From the NCBI GenBank assembly GCA_002308235.1, contig DBVS01000075.1, positions 289-18,909 of the forward strand: a stretch of 18,621 bases of DNA. The letters are read 5' to 3'. Under the pieces are notes generated by a model. It did no database searches. It was not told where the DNA came from and was given only the letters and a program-made list of their open reading frames with translations. The position numbers and the translations under genes are program-made. Source of the stretch: Lachnospiraceae bacterium UBA1258. Its GTDB lineage: Bacteria; Bacillota; Clostridia; Lachnospirales; Lachnospiraceae. Below, one piece after another: positions 6,869 to 14,552 of the stretch; the first letter of the stretch is position 1, and the number at the start of each line of letters is the position of its first letter.

Positions 6869-8287
6869 ATGGGTAAAAGCGGAGGTTCCTTCAAAAATCT
6901 GTTTAAGATGTCGGGTACGGGTCTTACTTTTAAGGGTAAGCTCGCGCTGGCGCTGCCCGGTCCCGCATCTGTTATCGGTCCCATTATAATTCATAATACT
7001 CTTATGAAGTTCTATACCGACATAATCGGGCTTGATGCGAAGTTCTACGGTCTTATCTACCTTCTTTACAGTATCTGGAATGCTGTAAACGACCCGCTTT
7101 TAGGGGCTTACATCGACAAGATGCCCTTTAACAAAAAACGCGGAAAGTACGGGTATCTCATGAAGGTTACTGCACCTACCATGCTGGTGTCAATCTTCTT
7201 TATGCTCTTAAGTTCCCCTTCCTGGAGTGACTGGGCGATATTCTGGGTGCTTTTGGCGGAACTGTTTATATTCGATACTGCCTATACGGTTTATTCCGTT
7301 GCTTATCAGTCTTATTTCCTGCTGGCGGCTCCCGACAAAGAAGACCGCGTGGACATTGATATTATCCGCACCTACATCGGAAATGTGCTGGGCGTGATCA
7401 CCACCATCATCCCTACGTTTTTACTGGTGGGTAACGGTAACAGAGCACTTGTTATTCCCATTTTCTCGGCGGTCATTCTGGTAAATGCGGTCATGTATTT
7501 TGTTGCTTTAAGGGGAATAAAGGATAACGCGCATCTTTACGAGACCATGAAGGCTCCGGAGCATAAAAACGTAAAGGAGATCTGGAGGGATGTTAAAAAT
7601 ATCATCTGCTCCAAGCCTTTCCTTACCTATCTGCTTTTTTACATAATTGCCAGAGGCGCCATCGGCTTTTATTTCACACCATTTCTTTATTTCATGGACA
7701 GCGTTATCAAGACTGACGGAACCGTTGCGACCCTTGCGGACGTGATTCCCGGACTTATCATGCTTTTGCTGCTTCCTGCGGCGGGAAACATGATTAAAAA
7801 ATACGGAAGCAAGCTTATAACCCTGCTTTCCTTCATCCCTGCGGTTTTGGGATTTGCAAGTCTTATGTTCATAAAGACCGGATGGCAGGCGGTCATCAGC
7901 TATACCTTTATCGTATTTTCGCTTAATGTAATTCAGACCGCGGGAGTTGTTTTAAACGGCGAACTGGTAGACTACGACGAAATGCGCACGGGAACAAGAA
8001 AAACCGGACTTTACGGCGGGCTGTTTGCACTTCTTACCACCAGTCTTACAAGCCTTCAGGCCACCATCTTTTCTTCCATCATCAGTCACTTTGGTTATGA
8101 CGGAAAGCTTACGGAGCAGACGGAGCGTGCGGTAATGGGTATTCGTATCGGTGCGGGTCTGGTGCCTGTGATCATGTGCGTGATAGGGTTTATACCCATG
8201 CTTTTCTTCCCCATCGGACGGAAACTCGAGCGGGAGATCTCGGACTTTAACGTAAAAGCCAGAGGAAAAGAGGTTGATCATGAGTAA
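6869..8287 (+). CDS. GPH-type sugar/cation symporter (MFS superfamily)
   Basis: This 472-residue polytopic membrane protein has many hydrophobic segments, consistent with about 12 membrane helices. The stretch YGLIYLLYSIWNAVNDPLLG followed by KKRGKYGYL matches the glycoside-pentoside-hexuronide:cation symporter family, as in MelB, XylP and GusB. A second conserved region lies near LVDYDEMRTGTRKTGLYGG late in the protein. Members import mono- or oligosaccharides or glycosides with H+ or Na+. The start at 6869 has AGAGG six bases upstream; an in-frame GTG at 6833 would add twelve residues without a clear ribosome binding site. It overlaps the GH5 gene by 8 bases, so the two are translationally coupled, and it lies downstream of the MerR-type promoter. 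The substrate cannot be read from sequence; the partner enzyme suggests a glycoside. Confidence 0.87.
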   Translation: MGKSGGSFKNLFKMSGTGLTFKGKLALALPGPASVIGPIIIHNTLMKFYTDIIGLDAKFYGLIYLLYSIWNAVNDPLLGAYIDKMPFNKKRGKYGYLMKVTAPTMLVSIFFMLLSSPSWSDWAIFWVLLAELFIFDTAYTVYSVAYQSYFLLAAPDKEDRVDIDIIRTYIGNVLGVITTIIPTFLLVGNGNRALVIPIFSAVILVNAVMYFVALRGIKDNAHLYETMKAPEHKNVKEIWRDVKNIICSKPFLTYLLFYIIARGAIGFYFTPFLYFMDSVIKTDGTVATLADVIPGLIMLLLLPAAGNMIKKYGSKLITLLSFIPAVLGFASLMFIKTGWQAVISYTFIVFSLNVIQTAGVVLNGELVDYDEMRTGTRKTGLYGGLFALLTTSLTSLQATIFSSIISHFGYDGKLTEQTERAVMGIRIGAGLVPVIMCVIGFIPMLFFPIGRKLEREISDFNVKARGKEVDHE

Positions 8288-9458
8288 CGCGATAAAAAGA
8301 GTAAGGGTAAGCGGAAAATCCTTCACAGATGAGTCGGGCAAACCTTTCGTTCCCTTCGGAATCAACATGGTCTGTAAGGATAAAGAAAGAAACTATATAG
8401 GCGACTATTCCGAGGCAGATTTTCGGTATCTTCGTGAAAAGGGCTTTAATCTCATAAGGCTCGGTCTTCAGTGGGCGGCCTGTGAGCCGGTTCCGGGTGA
8501 GTATTCTTCGGAGTATTTTGAGGCGATGGATAAGATAATCGAAATGGCCGCAAAGGAAGATATTCCGGTGTTTCTTGACATGCATCAGGACCTTTACGGC
8601 GTTAAATTCGAAGACGGAGCTCCTTTGTGGGCAACCATCGATGAGGGATACGATCATGTAAGAACAAAACTATGGAGTGAGTCCTATCTTGTAAGTCCTG
8701 CGGTGCAAGCCGCTTTCGATAATTTCTGGGCGGATGCGAAGGCTCCTGACGGGACCGGAGTAAGATCGCATTTTATAAATCTTTGGAAATATATAGCAAA
8801 GCGGTATGCGGATAATCCCTATGTTGTTGCTTATGATGTCCTTAACGAGCCTTTTCCGGGAAGCGCAGGCGTTAAAGTGGCAATGATACTTTCCGAATTT
8901 GCGGGCGAAAGCGGGGATCTGTCGGTTCTTTCGGATGAAGGAGCGATAACGGAGCTTATAGGCCGTATCCTTCCTGTCACAAAGAAATTCGAGGAAGAAA
9001 CCCTGAATCCCTTCTATGATCAAATTGCAAGGGCTGTAAGAAGCGTGGATCCAGAGACCGTATTTCTTTTTGAAAGCAATTATTTTGCAAACGCCGGGAT
9101 TCCGTCTTTCGTAAGGCCTGCCCTGGATGAATCCGGAAATGTGATAAAGAATCAGGCTTATGCTCCTCACGGATATGATATCCTGGTCGACACAGAGGAA
9201 TACGAGCAGGGGGGATTCGAGAGGGTGGATCTTATTTTCGGAAGCCTTCTTTCAAAGGCCGCAAGCCTTGATGTACCCTGCTTTATCGGAGAGTGGGGGT
9301 GCTATCCCAATGCAAGCAAAGCGCAGAAAGAACAGGCCCTGCATTTGCTCAATACCTTTAAGAAAGCGGGAGTGGGACAGACCTATTTTGACTATTCCCA
9401 TATACATGACGGCGGCATAATTAAAGTATTTGAAAGCTTTAGAAGCAAGAATTTATAA
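8280..9458 (+). CDS. Cytosolic GH5 glycoside hydrolase, endoglycoceramidase-like
   Basis: This 392-residue protein is a clan-A (beta/alpha)8-barrel hydrolase. Catalytic acid/base Glu190 is in YDVLNEPFPG and nucleophile Glu338 in FIGEWG, with supporting His102 (LDMHQDLYG) and His297 (APHGYD). The combination DMHQD, GAPLWAT, AFDNFW, NEPFPG and APHGYD resembles endoglycoceramidases and related proteins more than cellulases. There is no signal peptide or binding module, so it should act inside the cell on substrate brought in by the upstream symporter. The ATG at 8280 has GAGG six bases before it and overlaps the symporter stop. The family uses a retaining two-step mechanism. Whether the substrate is a glycolipid headgroup, a sterol or plant glycoside, or an oligosaccharide is not decided by the sequence. 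Confidence 0.85.
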   Translation: MSNAIKRVRVSGKSFTDESGKPFVPFGINMVCKDKERNYIGDYSEADFRYLREKGFNLIRLGLQWAACEPVPGEYSSEYFEAMDKIIEMAAKEDIPVFLDMHQDLYGVKFEDGAPLWATIDEGYDHVRTKLWSESYLVSPAVQAAFDNFWADAKAPDGTGVRSHFINLWKYIAKRYADNPYVVAYDVLNEPFPGSAGVKVAMILSEFAGESGDLSVLSDEGAITELIGRILPVTKKFEEETLNPFYDQIARAVRSVDPETVFLFESNYFANAGIPSFVRPALDESGNVIKNQAYAPHGYDILVDTEEYEQGGFERVDLIFGSLLSKAASLDVPCFIGEWGCYPNASKAQKEQALHLLNTFKKAGVGQTYFDYSHIHDGGIIKVFESFRSKNL

Positions 9459-9465
9459 TTAGTGC

Positions 9466-9494
9466 TTGAAAATCTCGTGACTCTATGATAAGAT
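9466..9494 (+). promoter_or_regulatory. Promoter of secG
   Basis: TTGAAA (9466-9471) and TAAGAT (9489-9494) are separated by 17 bases, with an extended TG at 9486-9487. It lies in the 65-base gap after the GH5 gene and about 30 bases before secG, so transcription should begin near 9501. No hairpin terminator separates GH5 from this promoter. Confidence 0.6.
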
Positions 9495-9523
9495 TATCCA
9501 TGCTTTGAGTTTAGGAGGCATAT

Positions 9524-9763
9524 ATGCTCATTTTAAGAACGATTTTAACTGTAATTTTTATAGTGGTTTCAATAGCACTTTTGATAGTGGTACTTATGCA
9601 GGAAGGAAAGTCCGCAGGACTTGGCGCCATCAGCGGAGCGGCCGAGACCTACTGGGGTAAGGCCAAGGGCAGAAGCATGGAAGGCGTGCTCATGAAGATA
9701 ACCAAGGCACTTGCGGTTGCTTTCATGATACTTGCCGCGGTACTTAATATCAGCAAATTTTAG
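9524..9763 (+). CDS. secG: Preprotein translocase subunit SecG
   Basis: This 79-residue membrane protein has two hydrophobic helices (about residues 4-24 and 56-75). They flank the conserved loop LMQEGKSAGLGAISGAAETYWG, diagnostic of SecG. It is the accessory subunit of the SecYEG export channel and improves SecA-driven translocation. AGGAGG at 9513-9518 lies 5 bases before the ATG. The gene has its own promoter and is followed directly by a terminator. Its place before rnr, smpB and ssrA matches a conserved Firmicute gene order. Confidence 0.96.
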   Translation: MLILRTILTVIFIVVSIALLIVVLMQEGKSAGLGAISGAAETYWGKAKGRSMEGVLMKITKALAVAFMILAAVLNISKF

Positions 9764-9770
9764 TTCACGG

Positions 9771-9803
9771 AAACCACTCATTATTGAGTGGTTTTTTATT
9801 TTT
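9771..9803 (+). terminator. Intrinsic terminator between secG and rnr
   Basis: AAACCACTCA (9771-9780) pairs with TGAGTGGTTT (9785-9794) around the tetraloop TTAT. The T-rich tail is six T, one A and five T through 9803. The rnr start codon follows only 5 bases later, so rnr either depends on read-through of this hairpin or has an unseen promoter. Confidence 0.85.
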
Positions 9804-9808
9804 GAAAT

Positions 9809-12013
9809 ATGGCAGAAAACAGTAATGACAGAAGAAAAAAGTTAATACTCTCGCTTTTTCACGATTCTTTGTATGTCCCCATGAAACGCAAGGAGCTTGC
9901 AATCTTCATGCAGGTCAACGAAGACACCAGAGCTGATTTTGATGCATGTATAGACGAACTTTTAAACGAAGGGAAGATCGAGATTACCAAACGCGGAAAA
10001 CTCATGCTTTCTGACGGGAAAAGCGTTGCCAAATCCGATAAGACCCTCATCGGTACTTACACCGGAAATCAGAAGGGCTTCGGATTTGTGACCGTTGAAG
10101 GACAGGCGGAAGACTATTTCATTCCCGAGGGCATGAACCTTAATGCTTTTCACGGCGATACGGTGGAGATCATTCCGGAGTCGGGCTACGTTCCGAAGGA
10201 CAGACGCAGAGAAGGCAAGGTAATAAGGATAGTCGAGCGGGCCAAGGATGTATTTGTGGGAACCTACGAAGCCGGTAAAAACTTCGGCTTTGTGGTACCC
10301 GACAATTCCAAATTCGAAAAAGATATTTTCATTCCCGCCGGCAAAGCAAAGGATGCGGTGACCGGCAGCAAGGTTGTAATAAATATCACCGACTACGGCG
10401 ACACACGCAGAAATCCCGAAGGTGAAGTGGTCAGAGTCATCGGACATGAGGACGATCCCGGAGTGGATATTCTCTCCATATCCCTTGCTTTCGGAATTCA
10501 GGACGAATTTCCCGAGAAAGTTCTCAATCAGGCGGAACGTGCCCTTAAGCCCGTAAGCGAAGCCGATATGGAGGGACGCGAAGATCTTCGTGATCTTCTC
10601 ACCATCACTATTGACGGAGAGGATTCAAAGGACCTGGATGACGCCGTGAGCCTTGAAAAAGAAGGCGAACTGTTTGTTTTGGGCGTCCATATTGCGGATG
10701 TTTCAAATTATGTTCAGGAAAATTCCGCCATCGACAGAGAGGCTGTTAAGAGGGGTACCAGCGTATATCTTGCGGACCGCGTGATTCCCATGCTTCCCCA
10801 TGCTTTGTCAAACGGGATCTGTTCTTTAAACGAAGGAGAAGACAGGCTTACCCTTTCCTGTATCATGAAATTTGACGGGAAAGGAACCCTTAAGGATTAC
10901 AAAATAACGGAATCCGTCATCAGAACCGCCCATCGCATGAATTATACAGAGGTAAACAGGATAATCGCCGACGGAGATGAGGCCCTTGCCGAAAAGTACA
11001 GCGATGTGGCACCCATGCTTATTGAAATGCAGAAGCTTTCCCTGATACTTCGTGAAAGGCGTATCAAGCGTGGCGCTGTGGACTTTGATTTTCCGGAAAC
11101 AAAGGTGATTCTTGACAAAGAAGGAGAGCCCATAGAGATCAAGCCCTACGAGAGAAATGAGGCTACGCGCCTTATTGAAAGCTTTATGCTGGCGGCAAAT
11201 GAAACCATCGCAGAGCATTATTACTGGCAGGGAGTACCATTTCTTTATCGTGTTCACGGAGAACCGGAGGAAGAAAAACTCAAGAAGCTTCAGACATTTA
11301 TCAGGAATTTCGGCTATAACATAAAGGGCTCCTCAAACGAAATACATCCGAAGGAGTTTCAGAAGCTTCTTGCAAAGATCGAGGGCACGGATGCGGAGGC
11401 ACTCATCAGCAGACTGGTGCTCCGTTCCATGCAGCAGGCAAAGTATTCGCCCGACTGCGAAGGACATTTCGGCCTTGCCTGCGATTATTACACCCACTTT
11501 ACGTCTCCCATACGAAGGTACCCGGATCTTCAGATTCACAGGATAATAAAGGACGATCTCCGGGGCAGGCTTACGGACTTTAAAAAATCTCATTACGAAA
11601 AGATTCTTCCCGAGGTTGCAGTTTCTTCCAGCAAGGCTGAAAGACGCGCAGACGAGTGCGAAAGAGAGACGGTTAAACTCAAAAAGGCGCGTTACATGCA
11701 AAAGCACATCGGTGATATATACGAGGGTGTCATCAGCGGTGTGACCAAGTGGGGCATTTATGTGGAGCTTGAAAACACGGTGGAAGGACTGGTGCACGTA
11801 TCAAGCCTTACGGGGGATTATTACGTGTTTAACGAGCAAAAGTACGAACTTTGCGGCGAACGTACAGGGATCACCTACAGACTCGGAGAAAAGATAAAGG
11901 TGCTTTGTCGGGCCGTTGATATAACCACAAGGACAGTGGATTTCATCATTGCAGATTTTGATGAGGGTAGCGCTGTTCATAATTTCTACAAAGAAGGACG
12001 AAGTGTATTTTGA
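9809..12013 (+). CDS. rnr: Ribonuclease R
   Basis: This 734-residue 3'-to-5' exoribonuclease digests structured RNA and works with SmpB-tmRNA on non-stop mRNAs. In order it has an N-terminal winged-helix region (about 10-70), two cold-shock/OB domains (about 80-220, with NQKGFGFV and KNFGFVVP), the RNB catalytic domain (about 250-575) and an S1 domain (about 634-716). The magnesium-binding aspartates Asp269, Asp275, Asp277 and Asp278 sit in IDGEDSKDLDDAV, the same pattern as in E. coli RNase R. It lacks the long basic tail of the E. coli protein, as expected for the shorter Gram-positive forms. The ATG at 9809 has no recognisable ribosome binding site, only the terminator's T-rich tail and GAAAT before it, yet the N-terminal domain needs a start near here. 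Confidence 0.95.
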   Translation: MAENSNDRRKKLILSLFHDSLYVPMKRKELAIFMQVNEDTRADFDACIDELLNEGKIEITKRGKLMLSDGKSVAKSDKTLIGTYTGNQKGFGFVTVEGQAEDYFIPEGMNLNAFHGDTVEIIPESGYVPKDRRREGKVIRIVERAKDVFVGTYEAGKNFGFVVPDNSKFEKDIFIPAGKAKDAVTGSKVVINITDYGDTRRNPEGEVVRVIGHEDDPGVDILSISLAFGIQDEFPEKVLNQAERALKPVSEADMEGREDLRDLLTITIDGEDSKDLDDAVSLEKEGELFVLGVHIADVSNYVQENSAIDREAVKRGTSVYLADRVIPMLPHALSNGICSLNEGEDRLTLSCIMKFDGKGTLKDYKITESVIRTAHRMNYTEVNRIIADGDEALAEKYSDVAPMLIEMQKLSLILRERRIKRGAVDFDFPETKVILDKEGEPIEIKPYERNEATRLIESFMLAANETIAEHYYWQGVPFLYRVHGEPEEEKLKKLQTFIRNFGYNIKGSSNEIHPKEFQKLLAKIEGTDAEALISRLVLRSMQQAKYSPDCEGHFGLACDYYTHFTSPIRRYPDLQIHRIIKDDLRGRLTDFKKSHYEKILPEVAVSSSKAERRADECERETVKLKKARYMQKHIGDIYEGVISGVTKWGIYVELENTVEGLVHVSSLTGDYYVFNEQKYELCGERTGITYRLGEKIKVLCRAVDITTRTVDFIIADFDEGSAVHNFYKEGRSVF

Positions 12014-12036
12014 TCCCGATTGTGATAAGATATAAT
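12008..12036 (+). promoter_or_regulatory. Candidate promoter for smpB-ssrA
   Basis: A perfect TATAAT at 12031-12036 follows TTTTGA (12008-12013) at 17 bases, or TTGATC (12010-12015) at 15 bases. It overlaps the rnr stop codon and lies about 48 bases before the smpB ATG. The -35 match is poor, so the call is tentative. The nearby ATCCCG/CGGGAT pair (12013-12018, 12048-12053) is too weak to call a terminator. Confidence 0.4.
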
Positions 12037-12083
12037 TGCAATTGCGCCGGGATAAGACTATACTCATTAGACGGATCGGTAAG

Positions 12084-12551
12084 ATGGCTAAGGAAGAACC
12101 TGTTAAGCTTATAGCTAACAACAAAAAAGCATATCATGACTATTTCATAGAGGAAAAGTTCGAGGCGGGCATCGCGCTGCACGGCACGGAAGTTAAGTCC
12201 TTAAGGCTCGGGAAATGCTCCGTGAAGGAATCCTTTATCCGCATCGAAAAGGATGAGGTTTTTGCCTACGGAATGCACATAAGCCCCTATGAAATGGGCA
12301 ATATTTTCAACAAGGACCCCATGCGGCCGAAGAAACTTTTACTTCACAGATCGGAGATATTAAAACTCCGTACCAAGATCACGGAGAAGGGTTATACGCT
12401 GGTGCCTTTGAACGTATATTTTAAGAACGGCAAAGCAAAACTTGAATTTGGCCTGGCCAAAGGAAAGAAGCTTTACGATAAACGCGAGGATATCGCGAAG
12501 AAGGACCTTCGGAGAGAAACCGAGAGGGACTTCAAAATAAAAAATCTATAA
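12084..12551 (+). CDS. smpB: SsrA-binding protein SmpB
   Basis: This 155-residue protein has the family's usual size. SmpB binds the tRNA-like part of tmRNA and places it in the empty A site of stalled ribosomes. Diagnostic blocks are NKKAYHDYFIEEKFEAGIALHGTEVKSLR near the start and a basic C-terminal tail with KGKKLYDKRE, which enters the mRNA channel. The ATG at 12084 gives the usual MAKEE beginning; an in-frame TTG at 12036 would add 16 residues not typical of the family. Its ribosome binding site is weak (CGGATCGGTAAG). The stop codon lies one base before the mature 5' end of tmRNA, so the two are probably made as one precursor. Confidence 0.97.
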   Translation: MAKEEPVKLIANNKKAYHDYFIEEKFEAGIALHGTEVKSLRLGKCSVKESFIRIEKDEVFAYGMHISPYEMGNIFNKDPMRPKKLLLHRSEILKLRTKITEKGYTLVPLNVYFKNGKAKLEFGLAKGKKLYDKREDIAKKDLRRETERDFKIKNL

Positions 12552-12552
12552 C

Positions 12553-12889
12553 GGGGCAGTCAAGGTTTCGACGGGGATCTTGCAGCCGAAGAAGCGAGTC
12601 GCATGGCGATGCGTTAAATGGCCAAATTAAATTTAAACGCTGAAGATAATTTAGCATACGCTGCCTAATGGCGGCAGTCGGCCTTAGAGCACTCACACTT
12701 TAAGAACCGGCTTCGACTATGTGAGAAACGACACACGCAAAGCTTTGAGCGTGCGGGCGTATCATGAAGCTACCAAAACCCTCAGGGTGTTTGCTCCCGG
12801 TGGGTGGCGGGAATCTCAAAAAACAAACTACACTCGTAGAAGGGCGGGGAATAGGTTTTCGGACACGGGTTCAATTCCCGTCTGCTCCA
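12553..12889 (+). ncRNA. ssrA: Transfer-messenger RNA (tmRNA)
   Basis: The 5' end GGGGCAG pairs with CTGCTCC at 12882-12888 in a 7-bp acceptor stem. Its third pair is G-U, the alanine identity element, followed by discriminator A at 12889. The 5' portion has the signature GGTTTCGACGGGG and the 3' portion the T-arm CGGGTTCAATTCCCG. The bases after the discriminator are CTA, so the CCA tail must be added by the nucleotidyltransferase. The internal reading frame encodes the tag. About 337 bases is a normal length for the one-piece form. With SmpB it rescues stalled ribosomes and marks the nascent chain for Clp proteases. Confidence 0.97.
12639..12668 (+). other. tmRNA proteolysis-tag reading frame (AEDNLAYAA)
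   Basis: Nine codons, GCT GAA GAT AAT TTA GCA TAC GCT GCC, then TAA. With the alanine carried on tmRNA itself, the added tag would be A-AEDNLAYAA. GCT is chosen as resume codon because an A lies four bases upstream, as in E. coli, and because tags usually start with Ala or a similar small residue; beginning one codon earlier (AAC) cannot be excluded. The tag ends YAA rather than the commoner LAA. Confidence 0.85.
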
Positions 12890-12934
12890 CTAAAAAAAGA
12901 TCGCACACAGTGCGGTCTTTTTTTGTGGAGCAGA
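12881..12934. repeat. Long inverted repeat spanning the tmRNA 3' end and terminator
   Basis: TCTGCTCCAC (12881-12890), the tmRNA 3' acceptor strand plus adjoining bases, is exactly complementary to GTGGAGCAGA (12925-12934). Together with the A/T runs and the terminator stem this gives about 25 base pairs with a single bulged T (12891) and one G-T pair. The outer arm lies beyond the T-run, so it would form only in transcripts that read through. Confidence 0.85.
12892..12924. terminator. Bidirectional terminator between tmRNA and the response regulator
   Basis: GATCGCAC (12899-12906) pairs with GTGCGGTC (12910-12917) around ACA. Seven A precede the stem (12892-12898) and seven T follow it (12918-12924). 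The plus-strand transcript (tmRNA) and the convergent minus-strand transcript (response regulator) each see a stem followed by a U-run. Confidence 0.9.
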
Positions 12935-12965
12935 CAGGAAAGAACGGAGAACGCGAGGCATTTTT

Positions 12966-14552
12966 TTACGGCTTCGCTATATATTCCGACGGCGTAACCC
13001 CCTGTATTTTCTTGAACACCTTGCTGAAATAGAATTCCGATCCGAAGTTCAGAATGTCCGCCACTTCGTAAACCTTGAGGTTTTCAGCCTTGAGGAGTCG
13101 TTTTGCTTCTTCGATCTTACAGATGTTGATGTACTCGTTGAAGCCCGTATCGTTGTATTTTCCGAAGAGCTGGCTTAAGTATGAGGGGCTGATGCCGAAG
13201 ATGGCCGCAACTTCATTTAAGGACAGCTTGTCGTGGGTATGGGCATTGATGTACTTTTTCACATCGGAAACTATATGGTTCTTATAGTCGCGACGCCTGT
13301 CCTCGAACAGGCTGTACATGCATTCTCTGTATCTGTCCAGCCAGTCTATGATCTGTGATACCGTGTTCATGCGATACAAAGACAGATAGGAATCCGGTGT
13401 GTCGCTGAAATGCTCCTTAAGGACATCCTCACCGTCCGGAAGGATGGAAATGGACAGATAAAGAAGGTTACTTGCAAGATCCAGGGCCTGAACGTAGTGT
13501 TCTTTGTGCTCGTTTAAAAGGCTGCAAAGCCTGGATACCGTATCGGAAAGAAGTGTGGGATCGTAGCCTTCGAAGGCTCTTATCAGGTCTTTTTTCACCA
13601 GGGAAATATTGAAGGAGTCGTGGGACTGCACGGTCCCTATTTCGGAACTTATGACCACCGGAGTCTCGTCGCTGCATTTTCTGAAAGCGGATCTTGCAAA
13701 CTGGAAAGAATCGCTAATGGACAGCGGAGATGATACCTTGATACCGATGCCGCACTTGATGGAAACATTGTAGTAGTTGTGCACACTGGTAAATACACGC
13801 TCGAATAATTCCAGCGGATCGGCAAGCTCCTCGGCAGCACATACTATAAGGGCAAAATGGGAATTGTCCAGGGTTATCATATAACAGGGGTTGGATCTTT
13901 CCGTAAGGTTTGAAATCATCCTGATACAGCCGGCAAAAAGAGAAGAATTCTGCGTATATGACAGGGTTGAATGCTGGGGAGACAAAAGTTCACCGTAGCA
14001 GCACAGATATTGCCCGTGATCGAAATCCAATTTAAGATCTTCTGCCTGAAGACGGAACTGCTCCTCGGACTCAAAGAGATTGTGGAGGAGACTGATCATG
14101 AACTTGTCATGCATACGATACATAAAAGAGGCTTCCCCCTTTGAGGCATCGTTTTCTTTGTCCTTCATGGGACCAATCTTTGTGATGGCACGCTGCAGGG
14201 TGTCCTTAAGGATATCCTCGGTCAGTTCCACCTTTACAAGGTACTCCATGGCATTGTAGGTGATGGCCTGCTTTGCCATCCAGAATTCCTCGTAGCTGGT
14301 CAGCATGATAAACACGGGCTTTTCCTGGCCGTAGAGATTTCTGCAGGTCTTGATCAATGCAAGCCCGTCCATTACCGGCATTTTAATATCCGTAAGGACA
14401 ATGTCAGGCATTTCTTTTTCCATGATCATCAGGGCTTCTTCGCCGTTACCCGCCGTATTTATCACCTGAAGATCCATTTTCAGGGATTCTGTCATGGATC
14501 TTATTCCTATGACCGCTAAGGGCTCGTCATCAACGATCAGAATTTTATACAT
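12966..14552 (-). CDS. AraC-type response regulator (YesN-like)
   Basis: This 528-residue protein starts with a receiver domain (1 to about 125): acidic pair Asp8-Asp9, phosphorylation site Asp55 in LTDIKMPVMDG and the conserved Lys in EYLVK. In the last motif the usual following proline is replaced by valine. A long middle region of unassigned function (about 130-425) leads to a C-terminal AraC DNA-binding domain (about 429-528) with two helix-turn-helix units, LSLNEVAAIFGISPSYLSQLF and VYEVADILNFGSEFYFSKVFKK. This layout is that of YesN-type regulators of carbohydrate uptake. It is the second gene of the minus-strand operon, overlapping the kinase gene by 8 bases, and the likely target is the divergent sugar ABC importer. 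It ends close to the bidirectional terminator. Confidence 0.92.
   Translation of the reverse strand: MYKILIVDDEPLAVIGIRSMTESLKMDLQVINTAGNGEEALMIMEKEMPDIVLTDIKMPVMDGLALIKTCRNLYGQEKPVFIMLTSYEEFWMAKQAITYNAMEYLVKVELTEDILKDTLQRAITKIGPMKDKENDASKGEASFMYRMHDKFMISLLHNLFESEEQFRLQAEDLKLDFDHGQYLCCYGELLSPQHSTLSYTQNSSLFAGCIRMISNLTERSNPCYMITLDNSHFALIVCAAEELADPLELFERVFTSVHNYYNVSIKCGIGIKVSSPLSISDSFQFARSAFRKCSDETPVVISSEIGTVQSHDSFNISLVKKDLIRAFEGYDPTLLSDTVSRLCSLLNEHKEHYVQALDLASNLLYLSISILPDGEDVLKEHFSDTPDSYLSLYRMNTVSQIIDWLDRYRECMYSLFEDRRRDYKNHIVSDVKKYINAHTHDKLSLNEVAAIFGISPSYLSQLFGKYNDTGFNEYINICKIEEAKRLLKAENLKVYEVADILNFGSEFYFSKVFKKIQGVTPSEYIAKP

Noticed and set aside
12882..12934. Phage or island attachment site at the ssrA 3' end
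   Set aside because: tmRNA genes are common integration sites, but there is no integrase, no direct repeat of the tmRNA end in the window, and ordinary genes follow. Only the inverted copy was found.
12721..13032. Open frames through the 3' half of tmRNA
   Set aside because: They run across the tmRNA and its terminator, which fully explain the sequence.
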